Assembly (NCBI RefSeq): GCF_963082655.1
Contig: NC_081555.1
Location: 151,506,240 to 151,570,239, forward strand
DNA length: 64,000 nucleotides
Origin: Stomoxys calcitrans
Lineage: Eukaryota; Arthropoda; Insecta; Diptera; Muscidae
Reading direction: 5' to 3'
This document shows, piece after piece, positions 35,853 through 46,399 of this stretch. The position numbers and the translations under genes are program-made. Under the pieces are notes generated by a model that worked only from the letters and a program-made list of their open reading frames with translations, did not search any database and was not told where the DNA came from. Every line of letters starts with the position of its first letter. Within the stretch, counting starts at the first letter, position 1.

Positions 35853-37409
35853 TTACTTCCTGTCTGTCTCCATTTGTCTTCCCTGTGTCGGTGCACTCCT
35901 CTGTGCACCCGATCGACCGTTTTTTGGACTACATTTGGGGCAAGTTGGCTTATAAACATTAGGAGACCCGCAACCATAACAGAACACAGTTCTATCTGAA
36001 AGACAATCTTGGTATCTGTGTCCTAATTGGTGACAATTCCAACAATTGAAGTTAAGGGCAGAAACTTCGTCACTAGCAGAATCTAACAATTCTCCCATAT
36101 CACTATTCTCTATCTCCTCTAATTCTGATACTCGCTTAAGACCAAAACCTGGTTTAGTAAAAGGCACAGGGTGTTTTCGACGGATATCCTGCATGAAAAA
36201 CTCCCTCTTCCTACAAATATCTCTAAGTTCCTGCAAGGAATTAATTTTGAGGTTGAGTATTTCGTGCTGAATTTCAGGTAATAAATTCCGACGTAATATT
36301 TCGACAAGCATATTCTCAGACAAGGGCTCTTTTAATCGGTCTGTTAACTCCACAATCGATTCATAAAAACTGTCGAAATTTTCACCCCGGTTTTGCTTCC
36401 TATCTCTGATCAACTCCCTTATATCGATATCTGTTCTGGAGTCACTGTATTGTCGTCTTAATGCTCTACACAAATCATGCCAAGAAACCGATGAGACGGA
36501 CCTATGGTACCGCCAAAACCAATCCGCAGCTTTGCCTTCAAACAAAGAGCTGGCATTTCGACATAACAAATCAAAGTCTCCTTGGAGCGTCTGAACTGTT
36601 AAAGCTTCAACTCGGTAAATGAAATTCTCTATTGGCAAACCATTAGAGTTACCAGTAAATTTTAATTTCCAATTGGTCATGATATGGAGGACCTTATCTG
36701 GCCTTGAATTTAGATCGGACGAGGAAGTATTACGACTCGAGGCTGCACCTGAAGCTGGAGGACCTGAGCGACTAGTATTGTGGGGTGCCTGACCTGAAGT
36801 ATTCAAGGATATACCTAACATCTCTCGAAATGTCCTTTCTTCTACTGAAGGTAAGGTAGGCATCTCTCTGGGTGATGTAGTATGAGTGTGTGTAGGTCTA
36901 GCAACTGGAGAACCTGATCTACCATTCAAATTGAGTTGTGAAAACATCGTCTCAACATTAGTTCGAATCAACCCAGAAATCTGGTCACTTAAACTTGCTA
37001 ACAACTGAGCCTGTTGGGTTGCCATTGCAGATGCAATCACTCCCTGCAAATCCTCATAACGAATAGACCTATCATTACTACTAGCAGTATTCGCGCCACC
37101 AGATGCTGTCTGATCTCCCGCAGCATCAGATGTGGGTGGCTGAGGGGGTTGTGACTTCGCCTGGGACCTAGTCGATATTCCCGCAGCACCGGGAACCTTT
37201 GAATCGCTTAGAATACGAGCATCGCATGTTGGACAAAAAGGACGAGTTTTCATACACTGCGCCAAACACGCCTTATGAAAATTATGACCACAATTAGTTC
37301 GCTGAAATTGCGATTTTGAAGTTATCAAAGAAGCGCAAGCACCACAAGTTAATTGTGTATCTACCCCACCTTCAGTTGGAACACTACCACTGGCAGCTTC
37401 CTTCGACAT
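35853..37409 (-). CDS. gag: Gag polyprotein with N-terminal RING-H2 finger
   Basis: The frame has 518 codons from ATG 37409 (A at -3); a TTG nine codons upstream is less likely. A RING-H2 pattern lies at residues 22-62: C22, C25, C40, H42, H45, C48, C59, C62 (C-x2-C-x14-C-x-H-x2-H-x2-C-x10-C-x2-C), with the CPTC proline. The Trp typical of E2-binding RINGs is Cys52 here. A low-complexity Ser/Pro/Thr linker follows, then a retrotransposon capsid-like region at about 238-415. A CCHC knuckle (C456, C459, H464, C469) precedes a second, CCVC-type box in which Val485 replaces His. Gag should build the cytoplasmic particle and bind RNA. A RING in Gag could confer ubiquitin ligase activity; that is inference. 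The stop at 35853 lies 62 nt beyond the slippery heptamer. Confidence 0.93.
   Translation of the reverse strand: MSKEAASGSVPTEGGVDTQLTCGACASLITSKSQFQRTNCGHNFHKACLAQCMKTRPFCPTCDARILSDSKVPGAAGISTRSQAKSQPPQPPTSDAAGDQTASGGANTASSNDRSIRYEDLQGVIASAMATQQAQLLASLSDQISGLIRTNVETMFSQLNLNGRSGSPVARPTHTHTTSPREMPTLPSVEERTFREMLGISLNTSGQAPHNTSRSGPPASGAASSRNTSSSDLNSRPDKVLHIMTNWKLKFTGNSNGLPIENFIYRVEALTVQTLQGDFDLLCRNASSLFEGKAADWFWRYHRSVSSVSWHDLCRALRRQYSDSRTDIDIRELIRDRKQNRGENFDSFYESIVELTDRLKEPLSENMLVEILRRNLLPEIQHEILNLKINSLQELRDICRKREFFMQDIRRKHPVPFTKPGFGLKRVSELEEIENSDMGELLDSASDEVSALNFNCWNCHQLGHRYQDCLSDRTVFCYGCGSPNVYKPTCPKCSPKNGRSGAQRSAPTQGRQMETDRK
35888..35925 (-). promoter_or_regulatory. programmed -1 ribosomal frameshift signal (gag to pol)
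   Basis: On the minus strand the gag frame reads CCA AAA AAC, giving the heptamer A AAA AAC at 35925-35919. A 6-nt spacer (35918-35913) follows, then a hairpin. Its 5' arm is TCGGGTGCAC (35912-35903), the loop AGAGGA, and the 3' arm GTGCACCGA (35896-35888), making nine pairs with one bulged G. From the heptamer the -1 frame is open with no stop and continues for 24 codons into pol. The same heptamer type is used by known retroviruses; function here is inferred. Confidence 0.85.
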
Positions 37410-38196
37410 CTTAACAACTTGGTTATACCAAAACAAAAATTGTGAAAAAAAAAAAAAAAAAAAAAAAAATGAAAAAGCTAAGTAAGTTAGTAATAGCCAA
37501 AAAAAAACTCTTGACCAAAACCAAAAATTTTTAAGATTAAGAACACCAAAAAAAAAAAAAAAATAAAATTGTAATGAAAAATTATTTAATGAAAAAAATA
37601 TAGGAAATAAAAATTCAATTTTAAAATAATAGTAAAAAAAAATTATCTCGTTGAAAAAAATTATTTCTTCTATAAGATGTATCTAAATTAATAATGGTTA
37701 TTTTAATAGCAAAATAGAAATCGGTTTACCAGAACACTATTTTCAAAATATCATCTGTTTGATCCTTTTAAAAATTCGGGAAAGCTTGCGAATATAATTT
37801 CTTTTGATATGGTGACAGAAAACATATAAAGAAAGCGTAGAAAAGCAAGAGAGATAGACGAATTTTCCTTGGTATAGTTGCTCACACACTATATATCCAA
37901 CGGAAAAAAAGGGAAATTTTGTATTAACTTCTTTTGCCCGTGGTCAGCACTAGCATATAGCCATCCAGAAACTGAATTCCAAAGCGAACATAAAAAAATA
38001 AACACAAAAATGCAGATAGGATATAGAAAAAAAACATGTCTGATAATTGGTTGGTAAAGGATTAAAAATATGACCATGAACAATGTCCAAATTAACATGA
38101 AATGTCTTCGGAAAAATAAGAGGAAAAAAATGTGAAGCCGAACAAAAGTTAGCGTAAAGCTAGGTGGTATTAAAATTTACTAAATGTCCTGTTCGG
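37410..38196 (-). other. 5' untranslated leader of the gypsy element
   Basis: This AT-rich stretch lies between the primer-binding site and the gag ATG. It includes a 25-nt poly-A (plus strand) run at 37445-37469. It contains several short frames and no recognisable protein. It probably holds packaging signals, unproven. Confidence 0.6.
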
Positions 38197-38214
38197 GCCC
38201 CACGTTGGGCGCCA
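38197..38214 (-). promoter_or_regulatory. primer-binding site, tRNA-Lys
   Basis: Minus-strand TGGCGCCCAACGTGGGGC is the exact complement of the 3' end (with CCA) of insect tRNA-Lys(CTT) as I recall it. Partial complementarity continues beyond 18 nt (GTTCG). It lies 12 nt inside the 5' LTR. Confidence 0.88.
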
Positions 38215-38226
38215 TTAAATTTATTC

Positions 38227-39043
38227 TGTAGCATATAACGTTGGTCGAAAATGGTTGATGTTATTTTGGGGCATTGATCAAGGAACTAGCACGCAATATC
38301 TCCGGCCTTATTGCTCGTCGGTGGGGAGGTTCGATGTGCTTGAATGCCACGGGTACCACTGTGCCACATATAAATCTATATTTGTATGCGTGCTATTTAA
38401 TTAAGAAAGGAAGGAAAGGAAACGGACAGTATAGGAACATAGGAAACGGAAAATATAGTTGAATTGACAAGTTGCCAGAATAGAAAGAAAAGTGGTAGAA
38501 AGTTTAGGAACATGTAAAAGTTGCTGAAAGAAAGATGCAACAAACCATATCAAAAGACTTAAGCAACAAGATGTTGTGTTGCCACTATTGCCCACCCGAC
38601 CATGGTCAAAACAATCCATTGCCATCGGATTTATTTTCTATGATTTAACCCCTTGCATGCATCCTACAAGCTTTACCCGACCCTAGCAGGAATCAAACAG
38701 ACGTATTTTCAAGCTCACTTAAAATTCATCATATTATATTTCAATAAAAATTCAAACAAACAATAGCTCATTTTCGTACCCTAATATACATGGAGAAAAA
38801 AATACAAAAATTAAATTAACATTCCTAAATATCTAGAAACCAAACTAAATTAAAAAAAATTATCTAAATTACAAGGAAAATTTTAGTTTAAATTTCATAG
38901 GTTCATTGTAAACTTGACTAATTGTTTGAATCAAAAGAAAAAAAAAAAAAAAAAAAAACGGGAAAAAACAATTGTATATATTAAATTGTAAATAGAAAAT
39001 TTAGTTAATAAATATAATCCCTAAAGGAGAGAAATTTAGTTTA

Positions 39044-39076
<33 letters not shown>

Positions 39077-41274
39077 TTTTAATTCGATAGCAAAATTTTT
39101 AACTAGGGAAATTTTGATTGATTTTCATAATTAAATTTAAGAGAGAAACATTTTTTTTTTTTCCTCTTAAGTTTTTTCCTTCTTTTTTTCTTTAGTTTAT
39201 AAGGAAATTAGATTACTTTTAGAATTGAGAAAAAAAATATATATATTAAACAAGTATATATGCAAAACCACAAAGTGCAAAAGAATTGAAAAAAAGTAAA
39301 CAAAATAAATTCAAAATATCACTTTTGTTTTGCTTGTCCATAAAAAAATGCATTTGGTTGCCTTTCTACAGTACCAGCAAGAAGGGTCAATATGAGGGTG
39401 ACCATATTAAATCCATTACGCAAGTTTAACATTTAAGAGAGACATTAACAGATTTAATCGTATCTCAAAATATTTACTTAATTCATATAACAAATCCAAA
39501 ATCTCGAATTTCACAAAAAAAAATTTAGTTAAAACATTTTCTTTGACTTCACTCTCATGGCCACTCTAATACTGCATACCTTAGATCAATTGCAGAACAA
39601 AGCATAGGCAATAAAATAAAAAAAAAAAAAGAAACAAAAGTCATTGACTTACCAGCTGCTGACGGTCTCTCGTTGAAAGTACTTCCAATGATGTTTGGCC
39701 GGCTGCGCTGCTAGAACAAATTTTTAAACAATGTTGCCCTGGTCATGTTGCTAAACAGGTTGATCAGTGCAGACAAAAAGAAACAAAATGTTGCTAGAAA
39801 AAGAATTTAATGTACCAAGGAGAAATGTTGCCAACAGTGGTGAAAAAAAACAACTAGTCAACATGGCAATAATTTTAACACCATTTAAAAAAGTGACACT
39901 AGCAACATTTCCGCAAGATCACCATCATCAGTAAATTTTAGTATAGGAGTTTAATGATCATTAAAATATTCAAAAAAAAAAAGAACACTAGGCAATTTCT
40001 TGTTGTTGTTGCTAATTTACCCTGAACATGAAGATGGTGATCTTGAGAGCCAACGGGAATATTTTGCAATTCTTTTTTATCACTAAATTCTTTTCAGACT
40101 TAATATTTTGCACTTAATTTTTCGTTTTTTTCCTGATTTTTTTTTTGTTACACTTTCATATGATTTGAATACAAAAAAAATAAAAAAAAAGAAGGAACAA
40201 ATTATACTACATAAGAGTATAAATGAATTAAAAATGACAAAAAGAATATGTACGTATCCTTAGTTATAACAAGAAAAATGTATATGACTTTTAAACATAA
40301 TTTCACTTCACTTAACGTAGAGTTTTCTTTTTTTTTCAAAGGTGGTCTTTGATATTCTAATGATGCTTTTTCTATGGCAAACAGAACTTCATTTGTATTC
40401 TTGTACACTATTTTAACAGGTTTTCTACATAATTTCATTAGCGTATCTTTTACAAGTTTATTTTACCCGGCCTTTTCACACTTTTGGTGAGGTTTTTGGT
40501 AAATTTTGGCAACTTTGGTAATTTTGCTATGGACTTTGGCGAATTTTTTTTCCTTTTTCACCCACATGAAACATTGACAAACAGCACTTTTCCTCATCGA
40601 ATTCCAACCAAAAGCATTTATTAAAACGATTTTTTTCTTCCTTCTGCCGACGGACAATTGACTTTGAACAAAGGGGTATGCGATGCTAACAACGGCGATC
40701 AAAGAGAACTGATACGTTCGTGCAATTAAAGACGATGGGAGAGGCAAATTTGGTTGAGCTGCGGCAACAGCTTTATGATGATAGGCCTTTTTGATTTGGA
40801 ATATAAGAGTTCCAAAGAGAAATCTATACGCCAGAAATAAAATAATATGTTTTTGCCGCAAAAATTAAATCCAAAATTAGACAACCAGAAGTTTATTATT
40901 GTGGAGAAGATATAAACTTACTAATTGAGGCTAAGGTTAGTCAAAAAGAAAACTTTAAACTTTTGAACACTTTCACTTAGACTTGTAATTAAAACTTATT
41001 CACGGTGGATGACGAAACCAAATGGCAGAGTGCTTCTATATTCGGGCAATCGAAACCTTGGTAATGCCTCAAATAACGGCTTGCATTCCAGGAAAAAGTA
41101 GAAATTTAACCAATAAATGACGTGAAAAACGTCAACACATTGATAGACCAGTTATCAAATAATATGGCTATAATAAGACAGATGGCGCCTCTAAGTTAAT
41201 AGAAATAGGAAAATCAGTTACATTTTCAAATAAAATTTGGTAAGTTAACTACAATCAGTGCAAGCGCCACTACA
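38227..41274 (-). repeat. 5' LTR of the gypsy element
   Basis: The LTR is 3,048 bp and collinear with the left LTR at an offset of 8,909-8,910 bp. It must contain promoter and polyadenylation signals; an AATAAG lies near its 3' end on the minus strand. A consensus splice donor (CTG|GTAAGT) lies at 39652-39647. Confidence 0.95.
39647..39652 (-). promoter_or_regulatory. candidate 5' splice donor in the LTR
   Basis: Minus-strand CAGCAGCTG|GTAAGTCAATG matches the donor consensus and is conserved in the other LTR at 30742-30737. If the transcript starts upstream, splicing could remove much of the long leader. No strong acceptor was found just before gag. Confidence 0.3.
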
Positions 41275-41988
41275 TGCAACACATCGAAATATCCGTTTCC
41301 GACCTTATAAGGAATATATATTCTTGATCAGCGTAAAAATCTATGACGATCTAGACATGTCAGTCCGTCTGCCTGTTGAAATCACGCTACAGTCTTTAAA
41401 AATAGAGATATTGAGCTGAATCTTTACATAGATTCTTTTTTTTCCATAAGCAGGTTTGGTTCGAACTATATCTTGATATAGCTCCCATATAGATCGATCC
41501 GCCGATTTAGGGTCTTAGGCCCATTAAAGCCACATTTCTTATCCGATTTTGCTGACATTTTGGACAGCGAGTTGTGTTGGATCCTTCGACATCCTTCGTC
41601 AATTTGGCCCAGATCAGTCCAGATTGGATATAGCTGCCATATAGACCGATCTCTCGGTTTTAGGTTTTGGGGCCATAAAAGGCGCATTTATTATCGGATT
41701 TCACTGAAATTTGACGCAGTGACTTATATTAGGCTTTTCAACATCCGTGTCGTATATGGTTCAGATCGGTTTATTTTTAGATATAGCTACTAAAAAGACC
41801 AATATTTTTTATACACAATTGAACATATTAGTATTTGGTCCAAATCGGAATATATTTCGATAGAACTGCTATGGGACATAACGTATGCAATTTTCACCGG
41901 ATTTTGATGAAAGGTGGTTTACATATATACCCAAGGTGGTGGGTATCCAAATTTCGGCCCGGCCGAACTTAACGCCTTTTTACTTGTT
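41275..41988 (-). repeat. mini-me repeat, family A, adjoining the LTR element
   Basis: It starts within the family at 'tgcaacacatcgaaatatcc' (its first four bases are the TGCA duplication). The core, GTCY tract (about 41363-41374), about three units, palindrome 'ttcggcccggccgaa' and 'tttttacttgtt' follow, ending at 41988. The LTR element landed at its edge. Confidence 0.8.
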
Positions 41989-42566
41989 TAGGTATTGTAT
42001 TTTGGCAGCACTGGTTTAAACAGTTCACGCACGTTACGTGTTTTGTTTCACTGTGAAACATCTGCAGTTTGGTCTATAATTCAACCATAAATCGTCTTAA
42101 AAACGAACAATGCTTGCAAATTGTTGAATTTTATTATCAAAATTCGTACTCTGTTAAGAAAGTTCATCGCGCGCATCTTCCATCGATCGAAAAAGCTCAT
42201 TTTTCGCTCAATGGGTACGTACATAAGCAGAATTGTCGATTTTGGAGTGAAAATCAGCCAGAAGCATTGCAAGAGCTACCAATCCATCCAAAAAAAGTCA
42301 CAGTTTGGTGCGGTTTATGGGCTGTTGGCATCATTAGACCGTACTTCTTCAAAGATGATGCGAATCGTAACGTAACTGTGAATGGTGAGCGCTACCGTGA
42401 GATGATATTCAACTGTTTTTCCGAAAAATGAAAGAGCTTGAATTGCCTGACATTTAGTTTCAACAAGACGGTGCCACACAGCACGAGGTGAACATTTTAT
42501 TTCACTTTCGGGACCGGTCAATGACGCATTGGAAGACAACATTAAAGCTTTTATTCGTGAGATTCC
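41989..42566 (+). pseudogene. decayed mariner-like transposase
   Basis: An open run gives the N-terminus (NEQCLQIVEFYYQN), then jumps over missing DNA-binding sequence to EKAHFSLNGYVHKQN, WCGLWAVGIIRPYFFK and NVTVNGERYREMI, stopping at about 42431. After a break, FQQDGATQH (the second catalytic Asp motif) follows. The first catalytic residue is changed (EKAHF where relatives have DEAHF), and there are a large deletion and stops. It is related to, but different from, the fold-back copies at 23992 and 53805. The 3' part is replaced by a mini-me. Confidence 0.8.
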
Positions 42567-43337
42567 GCCCGAAATTTTGCACAGATACTTCTTATTGATG
42601 TAGGTCGTTGTGGCTCGCAAATGGGCCATATCGGTTCAGATTTGGATATAGCCCCCAAATAAACCGATCCCCGGATTTGGCTTCATGAGCCCCTAGAAAC
42701 CTCAACTCTCATTCCATTTCGCTGAAAATTGGATCAACGGCTTCCCATAGACTCCATACCAAGTACGATCCCAATCGGTATATAAACAGGATTACCCCAT
42801 ATAAACCGATCCCGGATTTGACGTCTTGAGCCCCTAGAAGCCTCAACTTACATCCAATTTGGCTGAAATTGGGAAACAAAGACTTTTGTTGTGACTTCCA
42901 ACATCCATTCCAAGTATGATTCGAATCGGTCTTTAAACAGATATAGCCCTCATATAACTGATCCCCGGATTTAACTTCTTGTTCCCCAAGAAGCCTCAAT
43001 TTATATCCAATTTGACTGGAATTAAGAAACAAAGACCTTAGTTGGGACTTCCAACATCCATTCCAAGTATGACCCGAATCGGTCTATGAATAAATATAGG
43101 CCCCATATAAACCGTTCCGCAGATTTGACTTTCCATCTCATGACTTACAAACTCAGAGCCAAATTTTAACCGAATCAGTGATATAGACCTATCTAAGTTC
43201 AGATAATCCGATATGACTCCTTCATACCAAAATAATTCAAGTGCAAACTCAGTTAAAGAGTGCACATTTTTAGCGAAATCCATGGTGGTGGGTACCCTAG
43301 ATTCGGCACGGTCAAACTTAGCACGCTTTTACATGTT
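42567..43337 (-). repeat. mini-me repeat, divergent family B subtype
   Basis: About five units contain 'ttgagcccctagaagcctca' and 'cttccaacatccattccaag'. The copy ends 'ttcggcacggtcaaacttag' and 'cttttacatgtt'. Sequence entering the window end at 63790 belongs to the same subtype. Confidence 0.7.
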
Positions 43338-43725
43338 TTGTACTGAATAAAGTCAAAAACGGCTGAATCGGTGTTCATGAAATTTTCATATATGGTAGTG
43401 TTAAGAACCCCCGTTGAGAAAATGGTACAGCATTTTGTGATATCCGCGAGGGTGATATCACCTTCCTACAGACTACAATTTTCAAAAACTCCGGATCTCT
43501 GAGATGGGTGCATCGATTAGGTGAAATTTTGTATGCCCTAAAAACACAAAATTGGTATTAAATTTTTGGGTCAAATAACGGTGGGGACGCTCTATCCCAA
43601 CACTCACCCAAACGGACATGTTTACCGTGTTAGACAATATGGTTATCTTTTGAATGGTATATAAGAATAGTGTTCCAACTTGATATTAAAACACGTCCCC
43701 ACATGTCGAGGCCCCACCACAAATT
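43338..43725 (+). repeat. Helitron-like (family D) fragment
   Basis: It includes 'aaaacggctgaatcggtgtt' and 'aacggacatgtttaccg'-type phrases shared with other family D pieces. No termini. Confidence 0.35.
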
Positions 43726-45068
43726 TTCAAGAAAATTTTCTCTAATGACATAATTTCAATGAAATTTTACCTAGAGACAAATTTTCTATGAAATTTTACC
43801 TAAATACAAAATTTCAATGAAATCTTACCAAAAGACAAAATTTCACCAAAATTCTACCATTGAAATTTTGTCTTTATGAAAATTATCGAAGATAAAATTT
43901 CACCAAAAAAATTTTCATTGAAATTTTCTCTCAAGACAAAATTTCATTGAAATTTGCTCTGAGAAAAAAATTCCATTGAAATTTTCTCAAAAGACGTAAT
44001 TTCTATGAAATTTTACATAAAGACAAAATTTCTATGAAATTTTACCTAAAGACAAAATTTCTATGAAATTTTACCTAAAGACAAAATTTCTATGAAATTT
44101 TACCTAAAGACAAAATTTCTATGAAATTTGCATAAAGAACAAATTTCATTGAAATTTTCTCTTAAGACAAAATTTATATGAAATTTTACCTAAAGACAAA
44201 ATTTCTATGAATTTTTACCTATAGACAAAATTTCTTTGAAATTTTACTTAAAAACAAAATTTTAATGAAATTATGCATAGAGACAAATTTTCTTTGTAAT
44301 TTTCTCTAAAGTCAAAATTTCTATGAAATTTTACCTAAAGACAAAATTTCTAAGAAATTTCACCTAAAGACAAAATTTCTAAGAAATTTTACCTAAAGAT
44401 AAAATTTCTAAGAAATTTTACCTAAAGACAAAATTTCTAAGAAATTTTACCTAAAGACAAAATTTCTATGAAATTTTACCTAAAGACAAAATATTAATGA
44501 AATTTGACCTAAAGACAAAATATTTATGAAATTTTGCATAAAGAACAAATTTCATTGAAATTTTCTCTTAAGACAAAATTTATATGAATTTTTACCTAAA
44601 GACAAATTTTTTATGAAATTTACCTAAAGACAAAATTTCTATGAAATTTACCCAAAGACAAAATTTCTATGAAATTTTACCTTAAGACAAAATTTCAATG
44701 AAATTTGACCTAAAGACAAAATATCAATGAAATTTTGCATAAAGAACAAATTTCATCGAAATTTTGCATAAAGAACAAATTTCATCGAAATTTTCTCTTA
44801 AGACAAAATTTATATGAAATTTTACCTTAAGATAAAATTTCTATGAAATTTTACCTAAAGACAAAATTTCTTTGAAATTTTACCTAAAGACAAAATTTTA
44901 ATGAAATTTTGCATAGAGACAAATTTTCTTTGAAATTTTCTCTAAAGACAAAATTTCTATGAAATTTTACCTAAAGACAAAATTTCTATAAAATTTTACC
45001 TAAAGACAAAATTTCTATGAAATTTTACCTAAAGACAAGATTTCTATGAAATTTAACCTGAAGACAAT
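43726..45068 (+). repeat. 29-bp AT-rich tandem repeat (satellite)
   Basis: About 45 copies of a unit built from 'aaaatttctatgaaatttta' plus 'cctaaagac' are present. Variants (aatg, attg, aag in the middle) are common on the left; homogeneous copies dominate from about 44000. Each unit contains the inverted repeat AAATTTC-TAT-GAAATTT. It is not a CRISPR, since there are no unique spacers. Confidence 0.95.
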
Positions 45069-46399
45069 TTAAATTTAACATCAAGAAAATTTCATTGAAG
45101 TCAGTACATTTTCTTTAAAGTCAGTATATCTCCCTTGGTTTGTTATTTAAAATAGCTGAAGAATTTAGCAATAGACTCAGTTCCCACTGTGCATTAATGG
45201 TAAGTGTTTATGTTATTCCCATAAATTTAATAGTGCAATTTGTACGCTCGCTAGACGAGTTTTATAAATAGCTTGTCCTTGATCCTTACAAATGTCCCTG
45301 CCATGAATAGCTAACTAATTTCTTACAAATGCAACAGCCACAACATCTTCCAAACAAATGTGATGACACAGTAGCACCATCTAAGATCAGCCACACGATC
45401 AATTTATCGCGATCACAACACGTACGCGATATCGTAAATTCAACCAAAACATGCTAAGCAGCAGATAGGACCACACTCAACCGCAGGCTAAGCCTCAGCT
45501 CCAGCTTCCTGGCTCACCTACTGGCGGTCAAGAGTAACCATGACAAGAAGAAAATGGAAACGTGACTTTGACACAGATTAATATGAGCCGATAAGAGGAC
45601 ACTCAAAGGGAATGTCACCATAATGACAGCACATTTATCAAACATTTTATGGGTGTTCTAGAAAATCATCACTTTGCACAGCACCAAGGCTGCGGGAATG
45701 TGTAACGAAATGTGAAAAAAAATTCCACTTAAAATTGAGTGAGCATCTCAATCAAAACAGGAAACACATACGAAAAACGGGAGACAAGTTATCGATAATA
45801 GGGCGAAGTGAAGCGAAGGAAAATTTTAGCATACAAATTGAAGGGAACACATCAAAGGCTCCCCTTAACTTATGGTCTCACTTTACCACAGACATGGGAA
45901 CGCAAGCTAGCAACTTCAGTTGATTTCCAGTGCTTCAAGACAAAATGTCTCTACCATTCCTTAAGCAATAATTATGGAAAAAACTCATTATTCACATTGA
46001 TAAACCGCATCGCTATTCACACCATTGCCCATAGCTTTGCCTTTGTATGAAAAGCCTGCTGTCTTAACACTGAAATCTGCCTTTCCATCAACCTCCCCAA
46101 AGGTAACTTTCGGGAGGGAATAAACCTTTAAAGATATGTTTAACAACTGGCAGAATTTGTTGCTTTCGCATGCCATCCGTATCTTAAGTATCTGCGACAA
46201 GATTTGTAATTATCACTTACATTTTTCAAAAACAGCCATGGTCATGATGGGGACTGAGCTACTCTTAGAGGTGACCATGCTGACTTTAGCGTATTTCAGA
46301 TTCGCAAATGGCAATTTGGGGTTAATGGTTAAAATGGCATTATTTCATTTATGCATGAGAGTAGAGTTGTGTGAGGATACAAAGTGTGGACAGATTTAT
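45069..46399. other. low-copy DNA, no gene recognised
   Basis: Only short open frames occur, without recognisable domains. No transposon termini were seen. Confidence 0.4.

Larger units (their letters stand above)
29318..41274 (-). mobile_element. complete Ty3/gypsy LTR retrotransposon, 11,957 bp, gag-pol, no env
   Basis: In order on the minus strand: 5' LTR (41274-38227), tRNA-Lys primer-binding site, leader, gag with RING-H2 finger, -1 frameshift signal, pol (PR-RT-RNase H-IN), polypurine tract and 3' LTR (32365-29318). The domain order with integrase last places it in Ty3/gypsy. The two LTRs make up 51% of its length. Both reading frames are intact, the LTRs are virtually identical and a clean TGCA duplication flanks it. 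No env frame fits in the 77 bp between the pol stop and the 3' LTR. The very long LTRs and tRNA-Lys primer recall the Ulysses/Osvaldo group of Drosophila elements; that link is from memory and needs a phylogeny. Confidence 0.96.

Noticed and set aside
43726..45068. Regular 29-bp repeats, CRISPR-like in unit size
   Set aside because: There are no unique spacers, units are contiguous, and the setting is an insect genome; it is a satellite.
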